Of a DNA stretch of 64,000 nt, positions 25,118-34,247 are shown in pieces; within the stretch, counting starts at the first letter, position 1, and each line of letters starts with the position of its first letter. The notes beneath the pieces are model-generated. The model was not told the DNA's origin. It worked only from the letters and a program-made list of their open reading frames with translations, and did no database searches. The position numbers and the translations under genes were made by a program. Source of the stretch: DASUAS01 sp963841415 (lineage in GTDB: Bacteria; Actinomycetota; Acidimicrobiia; IMCC26256; DASPTH01); the NCBI GenBank assembly GCA_963841415.1, contig CAWJCN010000003.1:682001-746000 (forward strand). The letters are read 5' to 3'.

Positions 25118-27483
25118 TTGGAGCAGGGTCTCGCGGCGCTGCGCGTCGTCGATCTGAGCACCGGTATCCCCGGTGGATACTGCGCGCGCCTGCTCGCCGA
25201 CGCCGGCGCCGACGTGGTGAAGGTCGAACCGCCCGACGGCGATCCGTGGCGCTCGTGGTCGGCCGGCGGCGCGACCATCGATCGCGTCGAGGGTGGCGCG
25301 CTCTTCCGGTTCCTCCATCACGGAATGCGCTCGGTCGTGGGCGCGCCGGGTGACGCAGCTGTGGAAGCGTTGGTCGGCGGGGCCGACGTCGTGCTCGAGA
25401 GCAATGCGTGGCCGGAGCTCGATCCCCAAGCGTGGCTCGACGCGCATCCGGGGCTCATCGTGTGTTCGATCACGCCGTACGGCCGCACCGGTCCCTACGC
25501 CGGGCGACCGACGTCGGAGTTCATCGTGCAGGCGGAGTCAGGCGGGCTCGTCGGGCGCGGTTCGGTGCGCAGCGTCCCCTTCCAGGCCGGCGGCCGCACC
25601 AGCGAGTGGCTGGCGGGCACCTTCTCGGCGATGGCGGTCGCGGCGGCGGCGCGGCGCGCCGCCCGATCGGGTCACGGCGACCACATCGACTTCTCGGTGG
25701 CCGAGGTGATGACGATCGCGGCCAGCGGCTACGCCGAGTACGTGCGCCGCCTCCTCGGCAGCCCGCCAATCGTGGGCGCGACCCGCACCATCGAGACGCC
25801 GTCGGTCGAGCCGACGCTCGACGGCTACGTCGGGTTCTGTACCAACAGTCGCGAGCAGTTCCACAGCTTCGTGCTCATGCTCGGGCGGCCGGATCTCATC
25901 GAGACCGACGAGTTCAGCGCCCACACCGATCGACAGCGGCGCTGGGACGAGTGGAACGACCTGGTGCACGCATGGACGACGCAGTACGCGACGGGCGACA
26001 TCGTGCGCCGGGCGAGCGAGCTGCGCATCCCGGTTGCGCCGGTGCACGGCCCGCACAACATCCTCGACTGCGACCACTTCGTCTCACGCAGGATCTTCGT
26101 CGACGACGCGTCGGGTTCGTTCAAGTTCCCCCGTCGACCGTGGCGGATGGACGACGAAGACCCCCCGCCGCCGCGTCCCTCGCCGCGGCTGGGCGAGCAC
26201 ACCGGCCGGGTCGAGGCGCACACGTCGACCCGTCCACCCATCGCCGGACCCGACCCCGACCTGCCGCTCGCGGGCGTGCGGGTGCTCGACCTCACCGCGT
26301 GGTGGGCCGGACCGATCGCCGCGGGCGCGCTCGCCGCGCTCGGCGCCGACGTCATCCACGTGGAATCGATCAGCCGGATGGACGGCATGCGCGCCACCGG
26401 GGCGAACACGGGCATGGATGGACCGTGGTGGAGCGCGCCTCGCACTACCTGTGCTCGAACACGAACAAGCGCAACCTCACGCTCGACCTCGGCCGCGAAG
26501 AGGGGCTCGATCTGCTGCGCCGTCTGATTGCCGAGAGCGACGCGGTGCTCGAGAACTTCTCGCCGCGCGTCCTCGCCAACTTCGGGCTCGAGTGGGAGCA
26601 GGTGCACGCGCTCAACCCGCGCTGTCTCCTCGTCCGCATGCCTGCGTTCGGGTTGTCGGGGCCGTGGCGCGACAACGTGGGTTTCGCGCAGACGATGGAA
26701 CAGGTGACCGGCCTGGCCTGGATCACCGGTCACCGCGACGACCAGCCCCGCATCCAGCGCGGGCCGAGCGATCCCAATGCGGGCATGCACGCGGCGTTCG
26801 CGCTCATCGTGGGGCTCGCCGAGCGTGAGGCGACTGGCCGCGGAAGCCTGCTCGAGGTCACGATGGTCGAGGGCGCGCTCAACGCCGCCGCCGAGTTGGT
26901 GCTCGAGGCCACCGCCTACGGCAACCACCTCGAGCGCGACGGCAACCGGAGCCCGCACGTCGCGCCCCAAGGTCTGTACCGCGGGCGCGACGACGAGACC
27001 TGGCTCGCGATCTCGGTGACGACCGACGCCGAGTGGGGGGGCCTGGTCGACGCGCTCGGCCGTCCCGAGTGGGCGCTCGCGCCCGAGCTCGCGACGTACG
27101 CGGGTCGACGGCCGCGTCACGACGAGCTCGACGACCGTCTCGACGCGTGGAGTCGCGAACGCGATCCGGCCGACGCGGCCGAGCTGCTCGTCGCGCACGG
27201 CGTGCCGGCAGCCGTCGGCCGCGACCCGCGCTTGCTCTACGACCACCCGCAGCTCCAGGCGCGCGGTTACTACGAGGAGATCGACCACCCGATCGTGGGG
27301 ACGATGCCCACACCCACGCTCCCGTTCCGGTTCGCGTCGGTCGACCGCTGGTTGCGCACCCCGGCGCCGACCCTCGGCCAGCACAACCACGAGCTCCTCG
27401 TCGACGACCTCGGCGTCGACGAAGCCACCTACGGCGAGCTCGAGGAGCAGCAGATCATCGGCACCCGCCCGAGAGGACTGTGA
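25118..27483 (+). CDS. double-length CaiB/BaiF CoA-transferase (frameshifted)
   Basis: About 788 residues made of two class III CoA-transferase units. The first (1-370) opens with LRVVDLSTGIPGGYCARLLA; the second, after a Pro-rich linker, opens with VRVLDLTAWWAGPIAAGALA. These enzymes move CoA between acids through an aspartyl-CoA anhydride; tandem-domain versions occur in actinobacterial catabolic clusters. The start is a rare TTG at 25118, four bases after the DUF35 stop. The frame breaks near 26430, where TGGTGGAGCGC appears to lack one G; restoring it joins the halves as WWERASHYLCSNTNKRNL. It may be a sequencing error or a recent lesion. Confidence 0.83.
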
Positions 27484-27579
27484 TCCCCATCTCACACCGA
27501 GCAAGTTGCGAAAACACCCCCGCGCTGGGCGTGGAAGTGCAACATGCTCGGGGGGCGGGGGTCGAGCGCGCGACGCGGT

Positions 27580-28803
27580 CTACGCGACGACGCCTTTGAC
27601 CTTGAGGTCGATGACGGTGTCCCAGTCGAGGCCGAGCTGTTCGGTGAGGATCTCGTCGCCGTGCTCGTTGAAGTCGGGCGACTTGCCGGGCACCGACGGC
27701 GTCTCGTCGAACTGCACCGGTGTCTCCACCAGCTTGTAGGGATAGCCGTCGTACTCGAGCTGCTGCAGGTAGCCGTTGGCGATCACCTGCGGGTCTTCGC
27801 CGATCTCGATGGTGTCCTGCACGACGGCCCACTGGCCGCGCATGCCGGTGAGCCGTGCCTTGATCTCCGCGAGGGCGTACTTCTTGATCTCGGCCCGGAT
27901 GAGGTCGGCGCCGGCCGCCGCGTTCTCCGTCAGGTGCTCGTGGGTGTCGAAGCGCGGGTCGCCGATCAGGTCGAGGCGCTCGAGGCGCTCGCAGACCTCG
28001 GGCCAGTAGTGGAAGCCCTGGAGCATCGAGAACATGATGAACCGGCCGTCGGACGTACCGAAGTAGCCGATCAGCGGATTGAAGGGCGCCGCCGGTTGGC
28101 CGGCGGGCGGTGCCTGCCACGCCATGTCCATGTCCTGCGCGACCGCGATCGTCCCACCCAACGCCCACATCGCGCTCGAGAGCAGCGAGATGTCGACGAC
28201 CTTGGCCTCGCCGGTGCGCTCGCGGTGGAAGAGCGCGGCGGAGATGCCGCCGGCGATGGTCATGGCGCCGATCGAGTCGCCGAACGCGGGGCCGGGCTGG
28301 TTGATCGGCTGCGGGAGGTCGGAGGGCGTCACCGAGTGCGCGACCCCCGAGCGGGCCCAGAAACCGAGCGAGTCGTACCCGCCGGCGTCGGTGTCGGGCC
28401 CGCGGTTGCCGTAGCCGGTGCCGCGCACGTAGACGATGTTGGGGTTGTGCGCCTTGATGTCGTCGACCTCGATCTGGAGACGGGAGCGAACCCCGGCCAT
28501 CTTGTTGGTGAGGAAGACGTCGGAGATCCCCGCGAGCCGGTAGAGGAGGTCGCGGCCCTCGGGCTTGGTGAGGTCGAGGCCCAGGCTCTTCTTGCCCCGG
28601 TTGGCGTGCTCCATGAGGACGGCGACCTTGCCGCTGAACCCGGCGATCCCCGTGGAGCCCAGCCCGCGCGCGGCGTCACCGCGGGTGACGTGCTCGATCT
28701 TGATGACCTCCGCGCCCCAGTCGGCGAGGATGCCCGACGCCGCCGGCACGAAGGTGTGCTCGGCGACCTCGAGGATGCGGATGCCTTCCATGACGTTCGA
28801 CAT
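27580..28803 (-). CDS. CaiB/BaiF family CoA-transferase
   Basis: 407-residue single-unit class III CoA-transferase. It opens with IRILEVAEHTFVPAASGILA, then ADWGAEVIKIEHVTRGD and NRGKKSLGLDLTKPEGRDLL, the standard pattern. The expected catalytic aspartate lies near DSLGFWARSG (about residue 150-160). It converges with the double-length CoA-transferase gene upstream and diverges from a crotonase gene across 110 bases. The ATG at 28803 gives the family length. The acyl donor and acceptor are unknown. Confidence 0.88.
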   Translation of the reverse strand: MSNVMEGIRILEVAEHTFVPAASGILADWGAEVIKIEHVTRGDAARGLGSTGIAGFSGKVAVLMEHANRGKKSLGLDLTKPEGRDLLYRLAGISDVFLTNKMAGVRSRLQIEVDDIKAHNPNIVYVRGTGYGNRGPDTDAGGYDSLGFWARSGVAHSVTPSDLPQPINQPGPAFGDSIGAMTIAGGISAALFHRERTGEAKVVDISLLSSAMWALGGTIAVAQDMDMAWQAPPAGQPAAPFNPLIGYFGTSDGRFIMFSMLQGFHYWPEVCERLERLDLIGDPRFDTHEHLTENAAAGADLIRAEIKKYALAEIKARLTGMRGQWAVVQDTIEIGEDPQVIANGYLQQLEYDGYPYKLVETPVQFDETPSVPGKSPDFNEHGDEILTEQLGLDWDTVIDLKVKGVVA

Positions 28804-28912
28804 GGCGAGAGAGCGTAGGGGCTCCCACGCGGCGCGCGCGGGGCGGCGCCGGTGGTGCCGCCGGCGGCGCCCTGTGTAGCGTCGGGTGCCCGTTGCATCT
28901 GGAGGTCGTCGC

Positions 28913-29829
28913 ATGTCCGAGCCCGAATACCGCCACGTCACCTACGAGACGCTCGACGACGGGACGATCCGCGGATCATGCTCGACCGCCCCGAGATGCG
29001 GAACGCGCAGCACCGGTCGCTCCTCGTCGAGCTCAACGAGGCCTTCCTGCGGGCCGAGGCCGACGACACGGTGCGGGTCGTGATCTTCGGTGGCAACGGC
29101 CCCATGTTCTCGTCGGGCCACGACACGGGCAGCAAGGAGATGTGGGAGGAGCTCGCGGGGGAGCACAAGCACCCGACCGCGGTGACCAACGGTGGGACTC
29201 GTGAGGGCCCCGAGAAGCTGATGCTGCAGGAGTGGCACTACTTCTTCCAGAACACGCTGCGGTGGCGGAACCTGCGCAAGATCACGATCGCCCAGGTCCA
29301 CGGCGGGGTCTACGCCGCGGGTCTCATGCTCATGTGGGCGTGCGACCTCATCGTCGCGGCCGAGGGCACGGTGTTCGCCGACGTCGTCGGCACCCGCCTG
29401 GGCATGTGTGGCGTCGAGTACTTCGCCCACCCGTGGGAGTTCGGGCCCCGCAAGACCAAGGAGCTGATGCTCACCGGCGACGCCATCGACGCCGACGAGG
29501 CCTACCGGCTCGGCATGGTGAGCAAGATCTTCCCGGAGGCCGAGCTGGGCGAGCGCACGCTCGAGTTCGCGCGGCGCATCGCCCAGATCCCGACCATGGC
29601 CGCGCTCCTCGTCAAGGAGTCGGTGAACCAGACGCAGGACAACATGGGCTTCTACAACGCGCTCCACGCGTGCTTCACCATGCACGAGCTGAACCACGCC
29701 CAGTGGTCGGTGGTGCACGACGACGGCATGGCCGTCGCCAAGCTCGGCGAAGACGTGCCCGACTGGCGCGGCACCAAGCTCAAGCTCTCCGAACGCGACA
29801 CCGTCGAACAAGCACAAGCGAACGCATGA
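28913..29829 (+). CDS. crotonase-fold protein lacking the hydratase glutamates (frameshifted)
   Basis: About 305 residues of enoyl-CoA hydratase/isomerase fold. The oxyanion-hole segment is MFSSGHDTGSKEMW, and AGLMLMWACDLIVAAEG marks the trimer core. Both glutamates used by true enoyl-CoA hydratases are absent at the expected places, so another crotonase reaction is likely. The ATG at 28913 has GGAGG upstream. The first 20 residues are in a different frame from the rest; one base seems missing at 28969-28970 (ATC CG CGG ATC ATG). The C-terminus continues intact for 280 residues. Confidence 0.8.
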
Positions 29830-29842
29830 GTGAGCGTCGTGA

Positions 29843-29910
29843 GGCGGGTATCCCGCCGAGCCGCGAGCGGTCGCCAGGGGTGGAGCCGAGCGGCCCCGTG
29901 CGTAGCACGG
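29843..29910 (+). repeat. intergenic segment with two perfect short hairpins
   Basis: Between the two crotonase genes lie GGCGGG-TAT-CCCGCC (29843-29857) and CCGTGC-GTA-GCACGG (29896-29910), both perfect six-base stems with three-base loops. The GC-rich spacer carries repeated GCCGAGC and GAGCGG words. No T-run follows, so classical termination is unlikely; a dispersed extragenic palindrome or an RNA processing/attenuation site is possible. Confidence 0.5.
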
Positions 29911-29923
29911 TGAGCGGAGAAGC

Positions 29924-30716
29924 ATGAGCGTGCTCGAGCGCGACCGCCGCGGCGCGGTCGAGATCCTGACCCTCAACCGGCCCGAGAAGCGCAACGCCCT
30001 CAACCGGGAGCTCCTCGACGCGCTCGCGGCCGCGTTCGCCGGGCTCGAGACCGACGACGACGTGCGCGTCATCGTGCTCACCGGTGCCGGCGACCGCGCC
30101 TTCTCCGCGGGCATGGACCTCGCCGAGTTCGCCTCGGGGGGTGGCGGCGGGAACACCGTCGCCGCGCCGACCGACGCCGACGACACGATCGTGCCGTCGC
30201 GTCACCAGATCATCTCGTGGGAGTACCCGAAGCCGATCGTCGCCGCGCTCAACGGCGCGACGGTCGCAGGTGGCTTCGAGATCATGATGTGCTGCGACCT
30301 CGTGGTTGCGGCCGAGCACGTGGTCTTCGGGCTCGCCGAGGTGAAGCGGGGTTTGATGCCGGGCGGTGGCGGCACGCTGCTGGCCACCCGCATCCCGCTG
30401 TCGATCGCGCTGGAGATCACGCTGACCGGCGACACCGTCGACGCGCAGCGTGCGCTCGAGCTCGGTCTGATCAACCGGGTCGTGCCCACCGGCCGGGAGG
30501 TCGACGAAGCGCTCGTGCTCGCGCAGAAGATCGCCGACAACGGTCCACTGGCAGTGCAAGTGGTGAAGCGACTGGTGCGCAAGGGTGCGACCGAAGGCGG
30601 CGGCGCCGGGTGGCCACGGCCGAGCGAGGCGGCGAAGGTGTTCGGCAGCGAGGACGCGCGTGGAGGGCGCGACCGCGTTCGTGGAGAAACGGCCCGCGCG
30701 CTTCGTGGGCCGGTAG
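29924..30716 (+). CDS. enoyl-CoA hydratase (frameshifted near its end)
   Basis: About 263-residue crotonase. It keeps the oxyanion-hole pattern RAFSAGMDLAEF and both catalytic glutamates: one in GGFEIMMCCDLV and one in GLAEVKRGLMPGGGGT. It should hydrate a trans-2-enoyl-CoA in beta-oxidation. The ATG at 29924 has GGAG upstream. Near 30662 one extra G shifts the frame; removing it restores the usual tail, EGATAFVEKRPARF, and a TAG at 30714-30716. As written, the frame instead runs on into the next gene, producing an artificial-looking hydratase-dehydrogenase fusion. Confidence 0.82.
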
Positions 30717-30720
30717 CAGC

Positions 30721-30765
30721 ACACACAGGACACACAGGACACACTGGACACGCAGGACACACTGG
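30721..30765 (+). repeat. five tandem 9-bp repeats
   Basis: Five consecutive 9-base units related to ACACACAGG occupy 30721-30765, differing at one or two positions (ACACACTGG, ACACGCAGG). They fill the gap between the enoyl-CoA hydratase stop and the acyl-CoA dehydrogenase ribosome binding site (GGAGG at 30764-30768). Because nine is a multiple of three, any frame reading through encodes a His-Thr-Gly repeat. They are likely length-variable by slippage. Confidence 0.85.
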
Positions 30766-30775
30766 AGGCGACGCG

Positions 30776-32077
30776 ATGGCGTGGGACTTCGAGACCGAGC
30801 CCGAGTTCGAGGCGAAGCTGGAGTGGATCCGGAATTTCGTCGCCGACAAGATCGAGCCCCTCGACCTCGTCTACGGAGGGCGGGCGTTCCACCCGCTCGA
30901 CGACGAGACCGGCCCGCTCGTCCGGCCGATGCAGGAGGAGATCAAGGCGCAGGGCCTCTGGGCCGCGCACCTCGGTCCCGAGCTCGGCGGCAAGGGCTTC
31001 GGCCAGCTCAAGCTCGCGCTGATCAACGAGATCCTCGGCACCTCGGGTTGGGCGCCGATCGTGTTCGGCACCGCCGCGCCCGACACCGGCAACGCCGAGA
31101 TCATCGCCCACTACGGCACCGAGGCGCAGAAGGAGCAGTACCTGCAGCCGCTGCTCAACGGCGAGTGCTTCTCCTGCTACTCGATGACCGAGCCACAGGC
31201 CGGCGCGGACCCGAAGATGTTCAAGACCCGCGCGGTCAAGGACGGCGACGAATGGGTCATCAACGGCTACAAGTTCTTCTCCTCGAACGCGCGCACGGCG
31301 CGGTTCATCATCGTGATGGCGGTGACCAATCCCGACGTGAGTGCCTACCAGGGCATGTCGATGTTCCTGGTGCCGACCGACACACCCGGTCTCGACGTGG
31401 AGCGCCACGTCGGCCTCATGGGCGAGTCCGAAGACGAGGGCATGCACGCGCTCATCCACTACAACAACGTGCGTGTCCCCGCTGACGCGCTGCTCGGTGG
31501 TGAGGGTCAGGCATTCGCGGTGGCGCAGACGCGTCTCGGCGGTGGTCGCGTGCACCATGCGATGCGAACGGTGGGGATCTGCCAGAAGGCGCTCGACATG
31601 ATGTGCGAACGCGCGCTGTCGCGCGAGACGCAGGGTTCGTTGCTCGCCGACAAGCAGATGGTGCAGTCCGACATCGCCGACGCCTACGCCGACCTCATGC
31701 AGTTCCGTCTGCTCGTGCTGTACACCGCGTGGGAGATCGACCGCTACCACGACTACAAGCGCGTGCGGAAGAACATCGCCACCATCAAGTTCCTCACCCC
31801 GAAGGTGCAGGAGAGCGTCATCTTCAAGGCGATGCACCTCCACGGTGCCCTCGGCGTGTCCAACGAGATGCCGTTCGGGCGCATGTGGTCGGGCATCCCG
31901 ATCATGGCCTCGGTCGACGGGCCCAGCGAGGTGCACAAGGTCACCGCGGCCAAGGAGGTCCTCAAGGGCTACAAGCCCGTCGACGGCCTCTGGCCCTCCG
32001 AGTGGCTCCCGGCCAAGCGCGAGGTGGCGCGGCAGAAGATCGCGCAGATGCTCGAGCACGCGGTCGGCAACGCCTGA
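30776..32077 (+). CDS. acyl-CoA dehydrogenase (433-residue family)
   Basis: FAD enzyme of 433 residues with the substrate loop CYSMTEPQAGADPKMF, the WVINGYKFFSSNARTA strand and HLHGALGVSNEMPFGRM near the C-terminus. It is strikingly similar in length and sequence to the gene at 34918-36219, including the opening MAWDF and the ELGGKGFGQLKLAL segment, so the two are local paralogs. It should oxidise an acyl-CoA to an enoyl-CoA and pass electrons to ETF. The ATG at 30776 follows the 9-bp tandem repeats and GGAGG. Confidence 0.91.
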   Translation: MAWDFETEPEFEAKLEWIRNFVADKIEPLDLVYGGRAFHPLDDETGPLVRPMQEEIKAQGLWAAHLGPELGGKGFGQLKLALINEILGTSGWAPIVFGTAAPDTGNAEIIAHYGTEAQKEQYLQPLLNGECFSCYSMTEPQAGADPKMFKTRAVKDGDEWVINGYKFFSSNARTARFIIVMAVTNPDVSAYQGMSMFLVPTDTPGLDVERHVGLMGESEDEGMHALIHYNNVRVPADALLGGEGQAFAVAQTRLGGGRVHHAMRTVGICQKALDMMCERALSRETQGSLLADKQMVQSDIADAYADLMQFRLLVLYTAWEIDRYHDYKRVRKNIATIKFLTPKVQESVIFKAMHLHGALGVSNEMPFGRMWSGIPIMASVDGPSEVHKVTAAKEVLKGYKPVDGLWPSEWLPAKREVARQKIAQMLEHAVGNA

Positions 32078-32105
32078 CGGCTCGGGACTCACGTCGAGGG
32101 GTGAG

Positions 32106-34247
32106 GTGACGAGCGCGTTCGCCGACGTGAACGTGCTCGATCTCACCGTCGCGCCCGGTGGGGCGATCGCGGCGATGCACCTCGGCGAGTACGGGGCCAG
32201 GGTGCTTCGGGCCGAGTTGCAGCCCGGCGTGCGCGCGGGCGGCGAGGCCCTGTGGCACTACGCCAATCGCACCAAGCAGATCGTCCCGGCGAGCGACGTC
32301 GACGACCAGGGGTTGACGGGGTGGGCCGACGTGGTGGTGGTCGACCTCCCCGAAGCGGAGCTCGAAGCTGCCGGCTTCGATGCCGAACATCTTCGTCGTG
32401 ACAATCCGCGGCTCGTCCACGCCTGGATGCCACCGCATGCGGCGAGCGGCGTGACCGCGGACCTTCCCTATGACGAGCTGCTCCTCTGGGCGTGGACCGG
32501 CCTCGCCGCGCAGCAACCCGGCGCCACCAGCGACCACCCGGTGGCGTCCGTCGTTCCGATCATCACCTACGAGCAGGGCGCGCTGGGCGCATGCGCGATC
32601 GGTGCCGCCCTCGTCGAGCGAGTGACGCGCGGCACGGTGCGGTCGCTCACAGTCTCCGGACTCCATGCGGTGAACGCGATGAACACGTCCATCCGCATCG
32701 ACCTGCCCGGGATCTTCAAGCCGTTCGGCGCCAACAAGGACGGCACCGGAGTCTCGCCGCAGTTCCGGATGTACCGCTGCCGCGACGGCGCGTGGTTGTT
32801 CGTGTGCGCGCTCACGCCGTCGTTCTTCTTCAAGCTGCTCGAAGCGCTCGATCTCATGGACATCATGTTGATCCCCGAGGTCGACGGGGAGTTCGCCAAG
32901 TTCGTGACGCCTGAGGTGCAGGTGATCGCGAACGCGCGGTTCGCGGCGCGCATGGCCGAGATGGACTCCGACGAGTGGGCGGCGCGCTTCGACGAACTGG
33001 GCGTTCCCTACTCGCCGGTGCAGACGCGCGAGCAGTGGGCCGCGAGTGAGACCGTGGCCGCGAACGATCTCCTGGTCGCGGTGCCGGGCGAACCCGGGAC
33101 GGTGGGCCCGGGATTGCCCGCCGCGCTCTCGACGACACCGGGATCACTCGCGGAGTCCACCGCTGGTCGCGTCGTCGCCGGCGGCACGACCATGCCCGCC
33201 ACGAGCTTGCCGCTCGACGGGATGCTCGTCGTCGACGCCACCAAGTTCCTGGCCGGCCCCTTCGGCTGCCTCGTGCTGCAGGACCTGGGCGCGCGCGTGG
33301 TGAAGGTCGATCCGCCCGGGGGCGAGGAGTTCCGGGCCGTCGCCGGCGCGTCGTACTGCGCGCTCAACCGCGACAAGGACCAGGTGTGCATCGACCTGAA
33401 GACGTCGGCCGGTCGCGACAAGTTCGCGGCGCTGGTCGGGCGGGCCGACGCGCTGGTCGAGAACATGGCGCGGCAGGTGGCCGACGAGCTCCAGCTCGAC
33501 CTCGCGGGCTTGCGCGCTGCTCACCCACGCCTCGTGCACTGCCACCTCGACGGGTGGGGCAACGGTCCGCTGGCCGACACGCCCGGCTTCGACCCGCTGC
33601 TCCAGGCTCGCAGCGGTCTCATGGTGGCGCAGGGCGGTGTCGACACGCCGGTCATCCAACCCATGTCACTGCACGACATCGGCACCGGCACCCTCGCGGC
33701 CCTGGGCACGGTCGTCGCGCTCTACGCCCGCGCCCGGCTCGGCCGGGGCCAGCAGGTCGGGGTCGCGCTGAGTCGCACCTCGGTCGCGTTCCAGGGCGCA
33801 GAGTTCACGACGTATCCCGGCCGGCGCGAGCCGCGCGTCGGGTACATCGACTACGTGGGTGACGACGCCGCGCACCGATTCGTCGAAGCGCGCGACGGCT
33901 GGTTGGGCGTGTGCGCCGACACCGTCGAGCAGCGGCGAGCGTGGGACGCGATTCGGGGCGACGACGACCGCGCGCTCGCGTCGCAGACCGTCGACGACGT
34001 GGTCGGCACGTGCCGCGCCGCGGGCGTTCCGGCGATTGCCGTCCTCGGTCGCGACGAGGTGTACACGAGCCACGCGTTGTTCGCCGACGACTCCTGGCTG
34101 GTCGTCGACGACGACGACCTCGGCGAAGTGCGCGTGATGCGCAGCTACTCCGCGTGGGACGGAGTCCCGCGGCAGGCGCGGGGGGTGATGCACGCGGCCG
34201 GGCGCGACACCGACGTGGTGCTGCGCGAGGTCACCGCGGGGCGCTGA
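32106..34247 (+). CDS. double-length CaiB/BaiF CoA-transferase
   Basis: 713-residue intact tandem CoA-transferase. Unit one opens with VNVLDLTVAPGGAIAAMHLG; unit two with MLVVDATKFLAGPFGCLVLQ followed by DLGARVVKVDPPGGEEF. Unit one looks diverged and may have a structural role. It starts at GTG 32106, 28 bases after the acyl-CoA dehydrogenase stop. Its last 17 bases overlap the convergent tetR gene. It is a second tandem-unit transferase distinct from that at 25118-27483, which implies two separate CoA-transfer steps. Confidence 0.87.
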   Translation: MTSAFADVNVLDLTVAPGGAIAAMHLGEYGARVLRAELQPGVRAGGEALWHYANRTKQIVPASDVDDQGLTGWADVVVVDLPEAELEAAGFDAEHLRRDNPRLVHAWMPPHAASGVTADLPYDELLLWAWTGLAAQQPGATSDHPVASVVPIITYEQGALGACAIGAALVERVTRGTVRSLTVSGLHAVNAMNTSIRIDLPGIFKPFGANKDGTGVSPQFRMYRCRDGAWLFVCALTPSFFFKLLEALDLMDIMLIPEVDGEFAKFVTPEVQVIANARFAARMAEMDSDEWAARFDELGVPYSPVQTREQWAASETVAANDLLVAVPGEPGTVGPGLPAALSTTPGSLAESTAGRVVAGGTTMPATSLPLDGMLVVDATKFLAGPFGCLVLQDLGARVVKVDPPGGEEFRAVAGASYCALNRDKDQVCIDLKTSAGRDKFAALVGRADALVENMARQVADELQLDLAGLRAAHPRLVHCHLDGWGNGPLADTPGFDPLLQARSGLMVAQGGVDTPVIQPMSLHDIGTGTLAALGTVVALYARARLGRGQQVGVALSRTSVAFQGAEFTTYPGRREPRVGYIDYVGDDAAHRFVEARDGWLGVCADTVEQRRAWDAIRGDDDRALASQTVDDVVGTCRAAGVPAIAVLGRDEVYTSHALFADDSWLVVDDDDLGEVRVMRSYSAWDGVPRQARGVMHAAGRDTDVVLREVTAGR

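Noticed and set aside
27484..27579. Terminator from CCCCCGC and GCGGGGG between convergent CoA-transferase genes
   Set aside because: The arms are 35-40 bases apart with no supporting inner stem, so pairing is uncertain.
29780..32146. 788-codon minus-strand open frame
   Set aside because: It overlaps the crotonase and acyl-CoA dehydrogenase, whose motifs are clear on the plus strand; the antisense product has no domain.
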